Positions 34,562 to 41,616 of a stretch of DNA of 55,677 bases are shown here, one piece after another. The stretch covers positions 1-55,677 of the forward strand of contig JAITNW010000005.1 of assembly GCA_031290255.1 (NCBI GenBank), read 5' to 3'. Under the pieces are notes generated by a model, which was not told the origin of the DNA, made no database searches, and saw only the letters and a program-made list of their open reading frames with translations. The DNA comes from Candidatus Nomurabacteria bacterium (GTDB lineage: Bacteria; Patescibacteriota; Saccharimonadia; Saccharimonadales; Saccharimonadaceae). The stretch's first letter is position 1. Every line of letters starts with the position of its first letter. The translations under genes were made by a program, and so were the position numbers.

Positions 34562-35568
34562 AGAGAAATTTCTACTGGTTCTTGCTCGAGGTTGAGCCCA
34601 AATTTATCAAACACGGCTTTTTGGATGGCGGAGCGAGCTTTTTCAAGGTCAGCGTAGGTCTTGGCGTGTTCATTGATGAGGATGAGGGCGGCTTTGTCGG
34701 AAACTTTGAAGCCGAAAAATTCTTTGCCTTTGAGGCCGGCGTGCTCGATGAGCCATCCGGAGGGGACTTTGCCGCCATCCCAGACTGGAATGCCTTTGGC
34801 TGTGGCTTTTTTGGCCTCCGCGGAATTTAAGTAGACGTTTTTGAAGAAAGAGCCGGCACTGGCGGCGGCGGCTGGGTCAGGTAGTTTGGCGGCACGGATT
34901 GCTACGACCATTTTGCGGATGGATTTTGGAGAAAAATCGGTAACGTGATTTGTGTCGACGTAGGATTGGAGGGAAGTATAGAATGGCGGGGTGAGGTGGG
35001 TTTTGGTTAATTTGACCGTGACGGATACGATAAAATATTTACCAGCATTGACGCCGTGGTTGAAGATGCTGCGGCGGTAGCCGAGGTGCATTTGGGGGGT
35101 GGCGATGGTGGAGATTCTGCCGGTGCGAGAATCATAAGCTTCGACGTTTGTGAGAACTTGGCTCATTTCCTGGCCGTAGGCGCCGACGTTTTGGATGGGG
35201 GCGGCACCAAGTGTGCCAGGGATGGCGCTGAGGGCCTCCATGCCGGAATAGCCTAGGTTGACGCCGTAGGCGATAAAATCATCGAAGTTCTCTCCTCCGT
35301 AACCTTTGAGAATGAGAGATTTATCCGTTTGGCTGATTATTTCTATGCCTTTAAGGTTATTGATGAGAATGATGCCTGGGAAGCCTTCGTCGCGGCCAAT
35401 GACGTTGCTACCGCTGCCTAAGATGTAGAAGGGAAGGTTTTTTGTGAATATGAAAGAGAAGGCGGTGGGGACGTCTGTGGGATTTTTGAGCTCAATGACG
35501 TAACGGGCGTTGCCGCCGAGCCGCATAGTGGTGAGGGTGGAAATGGGGATGTTTTCGCGGATGTTCAT
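34558..35568 (-). CDS. murB: UDP-N-acetylenolpyruvoylglucosamine reductase MurB
   Basis: MurB (336 aa) reduces the MurA product to UDP-MurNAc using NADPH and FAD. The FAD-binding part shows TTMRLGGNARYV and ILGSGSNVI; GTLGAAPIQNVGAYG and the catalytic Ser region AASAGSFFKN follow, with the late Glu in the C-terminal domain. This is a type I-like length. It is first in the murB-folD operon and leaderless: TGTTACAAT ends 6 nt from the ATG. Confidence 0.95.
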   Translation of the reverse strand: MNIRENIPISTLTTMRLGGNARYVIELKNPTDVPTAFSFIFTKNLPFYILGSGSNVIGRDEGFPGIILINNLKGIEIISQTDKSLILKGYGGENFDDFIAYGVNLGYSGMEALSAIPGTLGAAPIQNVGAYGQEMSQVLTNVEAYDSRTGRISTIATPQMHLGYRRSIFNHGVNAGKYFIVSVTVKLTKTHLTPPFYTSLQSYVDTNHVTDFSPKSIRKMVVAIRAAKLPDPAAAASAGSFFKNVYLNSAEAKKATAKGIPVWDGGKVPSGWLIEHAGLKGKEFFGFKVSDKAALILINEHAKTYADLEKARSAIQKAVFDKFGLNLEQEPVEISL

Positions 35569-35574
35569 AGAGGC

Positions 35575-35583
35575 ATTGTAACA
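35575..35583 (-). promoter_or_regulatory. Extended -10 of the murB-folD operon
   Basis: Reverse strand TGTTACAAT ends 6 nt before the murB ATG. A forward AT-rich stretch next to it (TATTAT) probably serves tRNA-Arg(CCG). Confidence 0.6.
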
Positions 35584-35606
35584 TATTGTGGTAATATTAT
35601 AGGTAT

Positions 35607-35682
35607 GCGCGCGTAGCTCAGTGGATAGAGCACCAGCTTCCGGAGCTGGGTGTCGTAGGTTCGACTCCTATCGCGCGTACCA
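35607..35682 (+). tRNA. tRNA-Arg (CCG)
   Basis: Acceptor GCGCGCG/CGCGCGT (first pair G.U), D stem GCTC/GAGC, anticodon stem CCAGC/GCTGG with loop TTCCGGA (anticodon CCG), T arm GTAGG-TTCGACT-CCTAT, discriminator A and encoded CCA. Confidence 0.94.
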
Positions 35683-35693
35683 GTTTTTAGGTA

Positions 35694-35722
35694 TTGACAA
35701 ATAAGCATAAGTGTGATAGGAT
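35694..35722 (+). promoter_or_regulatory. Promoter of tRNA-Arg(TCG)
   Basis: TTGACA - 17 bp - TAGGAT. The 5' leader of about 57 nt contains the hairpin GTGGCT/AGCCAC at 35729-35747, which is probably removed by RNase P or lost in processing. Confidence 0.65.
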
Positions 35723-35785
35723 GTAGGGGTGGCTGGTGAAGAGCCACTGCGGGCTTACTTTTTGGTAATGTCTGGTGTTGGTTTT

Positions 35786-35862
35786 GCACCCATAGCTCAG
35801 TGGATTAGAGCGTCTGTCTTCGGAACAGAAGGTCGTAGGTTCGAATCCTACTGGGTGTACCA
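35786..35862 (+). tRNA. tRNA-Arg (TCG)
   Basis: Acceptor GCACCCA/TGGGTGT (first pair G.U, as in the neighbouring tRNA-Arg), D stem GCTC/GAGC, anticodon stem TCTGT/ACAGA with loop CTTCGGA (anticodon TCG), T arm GTAGG-TTCGAAT-CCTAC, discriminator A and encoded CCA. A genomic TCG anticodon reads CGA directly; many bacteria use ACG modified to inosine instead. Confidence 0.93.
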
Positions 35863-35927
35863 AGTCAGAGTGTTCATCAAAAATCTCGCTCGGAGAGCGG
35901 AAAAATTGATGCATACTCTGATTTGGT
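35859..35927 (+). repeat. Long palindrome abutting the tRNA-Arg(TCG) 3' end
   Basis: Arms 35859-35880 and 35906-35927 pair over 22 nt with two G.T wobbles and one mismatch. A second hairpin CGCTC-GGA-GAGCG (35887-35899) sits in the loop. The left arm begins with the tRNA's own ACCA end. It may be an insertion at the tRNA 3' end, an attachment-site remnant, or a processing/termination structure; no T-run follows. Confidence 0.65.
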
Positions 35928-36052
35928 ATGACAAGTTGTCCACTTAAATTACGTGATTAAGACAACGCGCCCACTGTCAAATCCACAAAGCTCCATTGAT
36001 CACGCAGTGGGGTTTTGGTTTGTGTCTAAAAACTCTTGATTTTCCAAATTTA

Positions 36053-36061
36053 TGCTACAAT
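36053..36061 (+). promoter_or_regulatory. Extended -10 for the leader ORF / BspA-like gene
   Basis: TGCTACAAT, the commonest extended -10 in this window. Transcription from about 36068 would cross the leader ORF, the (CT)n tract and the terminator before reaching the gene at 36284. The stretch 35928-36052 holds minor inverted repeats (CCCACTG/CAGTGGG) and no gene. Confidence 0.5.
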
Positions 36062-36111
36062 GATTATGTAAATAAGTGGTGAAGTGCTTATAAATTATCA
36101 ATGAGGACGTC

Positions 36112-36237
<126 letters not shown>

Positions 36238-36283
36238 GCCTCTTTTTGGCGCGACAACTAATTTTTAATGAAAGGAAATGATC

Positions 36284-37321
36284 ATGAAAATAATATCAAC
36301 AATAACAACTGGGCTGGCGGCATTGGTGCTGGTGGTTGGTGCGGCGGTGTTTGGCGCGCCTCAGCAAGTCTCGGCGTTGTATGACGCGGACGTGCTGTGT
36401 ACGGTGTTTGATACGAACGAGTGCGCGATAGATGCAGTGGATATAGGTGGGATTTCTGGGCGAATAATATTCACAATAGGGGGCGGACACGCTACGCTAA
36501 CAGCCCATGACAATTTCCAAGGCGACCTGAACATACCAAGTTCAATTGTGTTTAGTGATGATAGCAATACCTATGAAGTAACGGGGATTGGCAACAACGT
36601 GTTTTTGGCTAATACCAATTTAGGAGATGTTACCGTGCCGAATACCATAGAACAGATTGGCGAAAGTGCGTTCCAGGGCTCGTCGATTGGCGAATTGACT
36701 TTTCAATCAGGTGGCACTGAGGAGCTGGTTATTTTGCCGCAGGCGTTTTATAACAGCTGGGCGAGTGGCACAATTGCTTTTCCGAGTCGGCTGGCTGAAA
36801 TTCAATCAGATGCGTTTGGCAATACCGCTATTGATGGAATTACCTTTGAGAACGGTGGGAGTTCAGCGTTGACGATCGGTAGCACAGCGTTTTACGGTGC
36901 TGTGGTCCTGACGGGCAGCGTAACTTTTCCAGCTAATTTATCTGCTCTTGGCGATAATGCTTTTGCGAATACTGGCATTACCGATGTTTACTTTCTTGGG
37001 TTGGACGGAGCGGCAATTTCGGTTACGGCGGCAGGGGCTGCTGAGCCTACTTTTGAGTCAAGTGTGCTGATTCATTATTTGTGTAATGCGGTGAATTTCT
37101 TGGACTTTGACGGTGTGGGGACTGGCACTTGGAACGGTTACGCGGTGGTGCCGATAGCGGCTTGTGTTACGCCAGACGATTCCATAAAAGCCCCGTCCTC
37201 TGGTGTTTCTGCTGGCGGTACGACCGACCAGTCAACAAGTTCAATTGTTGTTACGGTGGTGGCTGCCTTGGCGTTGGCTGGTGCGGTCTTGGCTGGTCGC
37301 AAACTGGTGTTTAAGAAATAG
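36284..37321 (+). CDS. BspA-like leucine-rich-repeat surface protein
   Basis: The 345-residue protein has a signal peptide (about 1-35, ending VSAL) and LRR_5/BspA-type repeats from about 75 to 255 (LGDVTVPNTIEQIGESAFQ, IQSDAFGNTAI, LGDNAFANTGI). A Ser/Thr-rich linker, a C-terminal helix (VVTVVAALALAGAVLAG) and RKLVFKK form a membrane or wall anchor, although no LPxTG is seen. Such proteins bind host or partner cell surfaces. The start at 36284 is preferred over 36278, as AAAGG is about 8 nt upstream. It lies behind a (CT)n leader and terminator, which suggests phase-variable expression. Confidence 0.85.
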   Translation: MKIISTITTGLAALVLVVGAAVFGAPQQVSALYDADVLCTVFDTNECAIDAVDIGGISGRIIFTIGGGHATLTAHDNFQGDLNIPSSIVFSDDSNTYEVTGIGNNVFLANTNLGDVTVPNTIEQIGESAFQGSSIGELTFQSGGTEELVILPQAFYNSWASGTIAFPSRLAEIQSDAFGNTAIDGITFENGGSSALTIGSTAFYGAVVLTGSVTFPANLSALGDNAFANTGITDVYFLGLDGAAISVTAAGAAEPTFESSVLIHYLCNAVNFLDFDGVGTGTWNGYAVVPIAACVTPDDSIKAPSSGVSAGGTTDQSTSSIVVTVVAALALAGAVLAGRKLVFKK

Positions 37322-37343
37322 TAATCTAAGTAAAGGGAATGAG

Positions 37344-37787
37344 ATGGAAAATCAAGTGAACAACGGCGCGCCAGCTCACGGTGGCGCTGGCAAGATTGAT
37401 GCTAAGACAATTGAGGCTGGCAAAGGTATGGCGATTTTTGCGTATATTATTGCGCTGATACCGTATTTTGCCGAGAAAAACAACAAGTATGTGCGTTATC
37501 ACGCGGTGCAAGGTATGAATATCTTGCTAATTTGTATAGGCTGGTCAATCGTGGCGGGGATTCTCAGCTCGATTCTGGCGGGTGTGTTTATTGGCGGCTG
37601 TTATAGTTGGCTGGTGACGGGCAGTGCCGGTATGTGTAATCCGTCGCTGTACGGCATTATCAGTTTTGTGCTGTGGGTGCCGTCAATTGTGATTGGTGTA
37701 TGCGATATTATCGGGCTAGTTAACGCTGCCAGTGGTAAAATGAAAGCGGTGCCGATTTTCGGTAAAATTAAGATTATTAAAAAATAG
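37344..37787 (+). CDS. DUF4870/Tic20-like membrane protein, 147 aa
   Basis: After a Gly/Asn/Ala-rich start, the sequence GMAIFAYIIALIPYFAEKNNKYVRYHAVQGMNILLI is the usual DUF4870-type first helix pair. Two more helices follow (about 65-90 and 105-130). The function of the family is unknown; it may relate to membrane protein insertion. The true start is ATG 37344 with AAAGGGAA upstream; the open frame upstream is a shadow of the BspA-like gene. It is 22 nt downstream of that gene. Confidence 0.8.
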   Translation: MENQVNNGAPAHGGAGKIDAKTIEAGKGMAIFAYIIALIPYFAEKNNKYVRYHAVQGMNILLICIGWSIVAGILSSILAGVFIGGCYSWLVTGSAGMCNPSLYGIISFVLWVPSIVIGVCDIIGLVNAASGKMKAVPIFGKIKIIKK

Positions 37788-37992
37788 GCAGCGGTCGTTG
37801 AATAAAAAGCGAGTTACTGGGATGTTGATAACCTTGCCCTTGACATTGGCATCGCCCAGCGACACCGTAACTCGTAACTGCTTGCGCCGTTTCGGGCTGT
37901 GCCGCCGGGGAAAATGGTAATGTTGTAAAAATTACAACAGTTGTGATAACGGCAAGCCCCAGCCCCGCCAACTTACGCCGAGTCAGGCGCAG
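37777..37992 (-). pseudogene. Decayed fragment of an exported protein
   Basis: The reverse strand encodes a clear signal peptide (RLTRRKLAGLGLAVITTVVI ... SPAA) ending QAVT. Reading then slips: in the ORF frame the rest is Cys/Gln-rich nonsense, but the neighbouring frame continues as VTVSLGDANVKGKVINIPV. A repeat GTTAC-GA-GTTAC sits exactly at the switch. The only start near a Shine-Dalgarno (AGGAAAAGAA) is CTG at 37992. The C-terminal part is missing against the 37344 gene. I read this as a frameshifted, truncated gene; a sequencing error is the alternative. Confidence 0.45.
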
Positions 37993-38005
37993 TTCTTTTC
38001 CTGTT

Positions 38006-38047
38006 AAACCTGAAAAACTTACCACAAACACGAAGTTTTTCAGGTTT
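38006..38047 (+). terminator. 15-bp palindrome before the ATPase promoter
   Basis: AAACCTGAAAAACTT and AAGTTTTTCAGGTTT are perfect inverted repeats (38006-38020, 38033-38047) around a 12-nt loop, with a short T-run on the + strand. It lies 5 nt before the -35 of the next gene. It could insulate that promoter or be an operator. Confidence 0.55.
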
Positions 38048-38051
38048 TTAC

Positions 38052-38080
38052 TTGACTTAGTATAAAAAGTTGTGTATAAT
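38052..38080 (+). promoter_or_regulatory. Promoter of the DUF4143 ATPase
   Basis: TTGACT - 17 bp - TATAAT, near consensus. The ATG follows after 9 nt. The in-frame GTG at 38072 overlaps the -10 box and cannot be the start of this transcript. Confidence 0.8.
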
Positions 38081-38089
38081 CCGTATATT

Positions 38090-39307
38090 ATGATAAAACG
38101 CGAACGATATCTCGACAAACTTCGTCAACTCAAAGATAAGAACCTGATTAAAGTGGCGACTGGTATTCGCCGAGCTGGCAAATCAACTCTGTTGCAGATG
38201 TTCAGACAGGAGTTAATAGACGGTAACGTCGATAAGGCGGCGACGCAATACATCAATTTTGAAGATCCGGCATATTACCGTCCAAATGATTGGCGGGGGA
38301 TTTATGATGAAATCATAAAAAATCTGGTGCAAGGGGATAAAAACTATATATTCTTGGACGAAGTGCAGAATATCAAAGAATTTGAACGCTTGGCTGACGG
38401 GTTATTTGTTCACCCTGATGTTGATCTGTATATCACGGGCAGTAACGCATATATGCTGTCTGGCGAGTTGGCAACTTTGCTGTCTGGGCGATACATAGAA
38501 ATACGGGTTTTTCCGCTTTCTTTTGCTGAATACTACGAGTTTTTTGCTGATGACACGTCGCTGGACCGCACAGAAAAATTTGATCGTTATTTGCAGTTTG
38601 GCGGGTTTCCAGAGGTGGCTAATCTGATTCATGATGGGTTAGACGGGCAAATCAATGATTATCTTAGCATGGTGTATAACACTGTGATCGAGAAAGATAT
38701 TATGACGCGTTATAATTTTGCCCCCAATCCAGTTTTTGACAATGTCCTTCGGTTTGCGCTGGATTCGGTGGGTAGTTTAATTTCGCCGAATAATATCAGA
38801 AATACCATCAACGATGATCGCAAATCCGAGAAAAAAGTCAGTTTGGAGCGTATAGACAACTATTTGCGCGCTTTTACCGAGAGTTATATCATTAGTCAAG
38901 CCCTGAGATATGATATCAAGGGTAAAAACCTGTTAAAGACCCTTAACAAATATTATTCGATAGATACGGGATTGCGCAATAATTTACTGGGGAAAGATAG
39001 CTCAGATAGTGGGCATTTGCTCGAAAATGTGGTTTATTTGGAATTGGTTCGGCGTGGATACAGCGTCTGGATCGGTAAAATCGACGACAAGGAGGTGGAT
39101 TTCGTGGTTAAGACTAAAGATGGTTATACTGAGTATTATCAAGTGGCCGAAACAATGTTGGGCGAAGAGACTCGCGAACGTGAGTTGGCATCTTTTAACA
39201 AAATAAATGATCACAACCCGAAATATGTTATCACTCGCGATCCGGGCGATACGAGTTATAGTGGCATCAAGCAAGTTAACATTGTTGACTGGTTGCTTGA
39301 GAAGTGA
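38090..39307 (+). CDS. AAA family ATPase with DUF4143 domain
   Basis: This 405-residue protein begins MIKRERYLDKLRQLKD and has Walker A GIRRAGKST, Walker B YIFLDEVQ and a sensor ITGSNAYML. The C-terminal half is DUF4143-like (ELVRRGYSVWIG, EVDFVVKTKDG), a PD-(D/E)XK-like nuclease fold. These are very common, patchily distributed ATPases, often on mobile or accessory DNA; the biological role is unsettled. The start at 38090 is decided by the promoter. The gene stands next to a decayed gene and palindromes, in line with a recombination-prone site. Confidence 0.88.
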   Translation: MIKRERYLDKLRQLKDKNLIKVATGIRRAGKSTLLQMFRQELIDGNVDKAATQYINFEDPAYYRPNDWRGIYDEIIKNLVQGDKNYIFLDEVQNIKEFERLADGLFVHPDVDLYITGSNAYMLSGELATLLSGRYIEIRVFPLSFAEYYEFFADDTSLDRTEKFDRYLQFGGFPEVANLIHDGLDGQINDYLSMVYNTVIEKDIMTRYNFAPNPVFDNVLRFALDSVGSLISPNNIRNTINDDRKSEKKVSLERIDNYLRAFTESYIISQALRYDIKGKNLLKTLNKYYSIDTGLRNNLLGKDSSDSGHLLENVVYLELVRRGYSVWIGKIDDKEVDFVVKTKDGYTEYYQVAETMLGEETRERELASFNKINDHNPKYVITRDPGDTSYSGIKQVNIVDWLLEK

Positions 39308-39371
39308 GATTGATTCTGCGAAAACCGTACAGGGCTCTCTACTTTCGCGACATCTCCGCCGGCATCAAAGG

Positions 39372-39400
39372 TTGTGTTTGAGGGGGGATTGTGCTAGAAT
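39372..39400 (+). promoter_or_regulatory. Promoter of tRNA-Lys
   Basis: TTGTGT - 17 bp - TAGAAT with an extended TGC; the tRNA 5' end is 19 nt downstream. Confidence 0.55.
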
Positions 39401-39418
39401 ATTTGATATAGTGAAGAT

Positions 39419-39495
39419 GGGCCGGTAGCTCAGTTGGTTAGAGCACGAGCCTCTTAAGCTTGGTGTCGTGGGTTCGACTCCCACCCGGCTCACCA
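39419..39495 (+). tRNA. tRNA-Lys (CTT)
   Basis: Acceptor GGGCCGG/CCGGCTC (one G.U), D stem GCTC/GAGC, anticodon stem CGAGC/GCTTG with loop CTCTTAA (anticodon CTT), T arm GTGGG-TTCGACT-CCCAC, discriminator A and encoded CCA. Confidence 0.95.
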
Positions 39496-39508
39496 TTTTT
39501 GCTGATGG

Positions 39509-39531
39509 AACTCCCTTTTGGGGAGTTTTTT
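39509..39531 (+). terminator. Terminator of tRNA-Lys
   Basis: AACTCCC-TTTTG-GGGAGTT followed by T's, 13 nt after the tRNA. Confidence 0.85.
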
Positions 39532-39571
39532 GATGAGGTAGGGGCTGATTATTGAGGTGGGTGGGTTTGGG

Positions 39572-39928
39572 TTAGGTGATTTTGTGGATCTTGGGGGTGA
39601 GGGCTTCGAGTTGTTGGACGCCGTTTTCGAGTTTGTAGTAGTGGTGGATGTAGAATAATGTGGTGGCAAAAAGTATTAGGGTGATGGTGGCGGAGGAGTA
39701 GCAGAAGATGTTGCTCCAGAGGGAGGGTGAAAGGGTGAGGAAGAGGACGGAGGTGAAGATGAAAAAGATGATGAGGAAGAGGGCGAAAAACATTGTAATG
39801 ATGAGGTGGATGAAGCGTTCGTGTTGGAATTGGCGAAGCATTGTGGCGTGGTAGGTGGCGATTTCTGGGGTGGGGTGGCTTGAGGCGGCCTTAATGAAAT
39901 CCGTGTATGCTTTTAATTTCTTCTCCAT
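39572..39928 (-). CDS. Small two-helix membrane protein, 118 aa
   Basis: A helical, charged N-terminus (MEKKLKAYTDFIKAASSHPTP) is followed by two hydrophobic helices (about 40-65 and 70-95) and a short amphipathic tail. Family not recognised; it resembles small CPR membrane proteins of unknown function. It is leaderless (TGTTATAAT, 8 nt gap) and divergent from serS. Confidence 0.7.
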   Translation of the reverse strand: MEKKLKAYTDFIKAASSHPTPEIATYHATMLRQFQHERFIHLIITMFFALFLIIFFIFTSVLFLTLSPSLWSNIFCYSSATITLILFATTLFYIHHYYKLENGVQQLEALTPKIHKIT

Positions 39929-39929
39929 A

Positions 39930-39945
39930 TGGTAAGATTATAACA
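39930..39945. promoter_or_regulatory. Overlapping divergent extended -10 boxes
   Basis: TGGTAAGAT (39930-39938, +) lies 8 nt before the serS ATG. TGTTATAAT on the reverse strand (39937-39945) lies 8 nt before the ATG of the 118-aa gene. The whole intergenic region is 18 bp, so both mRNAs must be leaderless or nearly so. Confidence 0.6.
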
Positions 39946-39946
39946 T

Positions 39947-41242
39947 ATGCTAGATATAAATTATATTCGGGAAAATCGGGGGAAGGTGGAGGCGGCAGTA
40001 ATAAATAAGGGGTGTGATGTGAGCGTGGCGGAATTGCTGGAGCTTGATGAGAGGCGGAAATCTTTGGGGCAGAAAGTGGATAGTTTTAGGCAGGAGCGGA
40101 ATGAGATTGCGGGGAAGATGAAGAATGGGAAGCCGGAGAAGGAGTTGGTGGAGCGGGGGAGGGGCGTGAAGGCGGAGCTGGTGAAGCTGGAGGGGGAGCT
40201 GGCGGAGATTGAGGGGCGGTATATTACTCTTTTGAAGTTGGTGCCAAATGTGCCTTGTGATGATGTGCCGGTGGGGCTGAGTGAGGATGAGAATGTGGTG
40301 GCTGAGGTGGTGGGGGAGCCGACGAAGTTTGATTTTGTGCCGAAGAATCATTATGAGATTGGAATGTCTCGGGGGTGGATTGATAAGGAGCGGGCGGCGA
40401 AGGTGGTGGGGTCGAGGTTTGCTTATATTATGGGGGATATGGTGAAATTGCAGATGGCGATTGTGAATTTTGTGATTGCTAGTTTGACCGATGAGAGGGT
40501 GATGCGGGAGATTGTGGAAAAGAATGGGTTGGATGTGTCGGTGAAGCCGTTTGTGCCGGTGCTGCCTCCGCTGATGATTCGAACTGATATGTATGATGCG
40601 ATGGATCGGTTGGAGCCGAGGGATGATCGGTATAAGATTGAGGGGGAAGATTTGTGGCTGCAGGGGAGTGCGGAGCATGTGCTGGGGAGTATGCATGCTG
40701 GGGAGATTTTTGAGAAAGATGAGTTGCCGCTGCGGTATTTGGGGTATGCGACGAGTTTTCGGCAGGAGGCGGGGACTTATGGGAAGGATATGGAGGGGAT
40801 TATTCGGATGCATCAGTTTGATAAGCTGGAAATGGAGAGTTTTAGCACTGCCGAAACTAGTCGTTCTGAGCATGAGCTGTTTGTGGCGATTCAGAGATGG
40901 TTGCTGGAGAAATTGGCATTGCCTTATCAAGTGATTGAGAAGTGTACTTTTGATATTGGGAAGCCGGATGCGCGGGCGATTGATATGGAAGTGTGGTTGC
41001 CGGGGCAGGATAAATATCGGGAGACGCATACGGCGGATTATATGACGGATTATCAGTCGAGGCGGCTGAATATTCGGGTGAAAACAAAGGGTGGGCTGGA
41101 GTTGGTGCATACGAATGATGCGACGGCGTTTGCGCTGGGTAGGATTATGATTGCGATAATCGAGAATTACCAGAATGAGGATATGACTGTGCGGGTGCCG
41201 GAAGTTTTGAAGCCGTTTATAAATGGAAAGGAAAAAATATGA
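39947..41242 (+). CDS. serS: Seryl-tRNA synthetase
   Basis: SerS (431 aa) charges tRNA-Ser. The N-terminal long coiled-coil arm (about 28-105) binds the tRNA. The class II core has motif 2 (YLGYATSFRQEAGTYGKD) and motif 3 near the end (ALGRIMIAIIENYQ). The coding strand is extremely G-rich. ATGA overlap with the next gene shows an operon. Confidence 0.95.
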   Translation: MLDINYIRENRGKVEAAVINKGCDVSVAELLELDERRKSLGQKVDSFRQERNEIAGKMKNGKPEKELVERGRGVKAELVKLEGELAEIEGRYITLLKLVPNVPCDDVPVGLSEDENVVAEVVGEPTKFDFVPKNHYEIGMSRGWIDKERAAKVVGSRFAYIMGDMVKLQMAIVNFVIASLTDERVMREIVEKNGLDVSVKPFVPVLPPLMIRTDMYDAMDRLEPRDDRYKIEGEDLWLQGSAEHVLGSMHAGEIFEKDELPLRYLGYATSFRQEAGTYGKDMEGIIRMHQFDKLEMESFSTAETSRSEHELFVAIQRWLLEKLALPYQVIEKCTFDIGKPDARAIDMEVWLPGQDKYRETHTADYMTDYQSRRLNIRVKTKGGLELVHTNDATAFALGRIMIAIIENYQNEDMTVRVPEVLKPFINGKEKI

Positions 41243-41595
41243 TCGAAAATATTGAAGTGACTGGGGTGAAGTATAAGGTGGAAGAGACTTTTCGGAAGTA
41301 TGCGATGAAGCGGATTGGAAAGTTGGATAAGTTTTTACCGAAGAAGCATAAGAAGGATGTGGTGGCGAAGATTGTGGTGACGCAGATAAATCGTCCGCAT
41401 GGGAATAAGTATGAAATATCGGCGGCGATTGATGTGCCTGGCGGGAAGGTGATTGCGGCGAAGGATGAGGCGTCGAATACTTTTGCGGGGATTGATATTA
41501 TTGAGGCAAAATTGATGGGGCAGATTAGGCGATTTAAGACAGAAAAAACTAATTATGACAAGAAAGGGTTCCTGAAGAATCTACTGAAAAGATAG
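41239..41595 (+). CDS. hpf: Ribosome hibernation factor, HPF/RaiA type
   Basis: This 118-residue protein has the beta-alpha HPF/S30AE layout: VTGVKYKVEETFRKYAMKRIGKLDKFLP, a KIVVTQINRPHGNKYEI strand pair and DIPGGKVIAAKDEA-like helix start, with a basic tail. It binds the small ribosomal subunit in slow growth. It is the short form, lacking the C-terminal dimerisation domain of long HPF. It overlaps serS by 4 nt. Confidence 0.85.
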   Translation: MIENIEVTGVKYKVEETFRKYAMKRIGKLDKFLPKKHKKDVVAKIVVTQINRPHGNKYEISAAIDVPGGKVIAAKDEASNTFAGIDIIEAKLMGQIRRFKTEKTNYDKKGFLKNLLKR

Positions 41596-41601
41596 TCTCT
41601 G

Positions 41602-41610
41602 TGGTATACT
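41602..41610 (+). promoter_or_regulatory. Extended -10 of secA
   Basis: TGGTATACT ends 6 nt before the secA ATG. Confidence 0.65.
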
Positions 41611-41616
41611 GAAACA

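Noticed and set aside
38072-38089. GTG start for the DUF4143 ATPase
   Set aside because: The GTG overlaps the TATAAT -10 box, so it cannot be in the transcript; ATG 38090 fits.
39950-41110. Long minus-strand frame (386 codons) opposite serS
   Set aside because: The Pro/His/Leu-rich composition mirrors the very G-rich serS coding strand; no promoter or Shine-Dalgarno.
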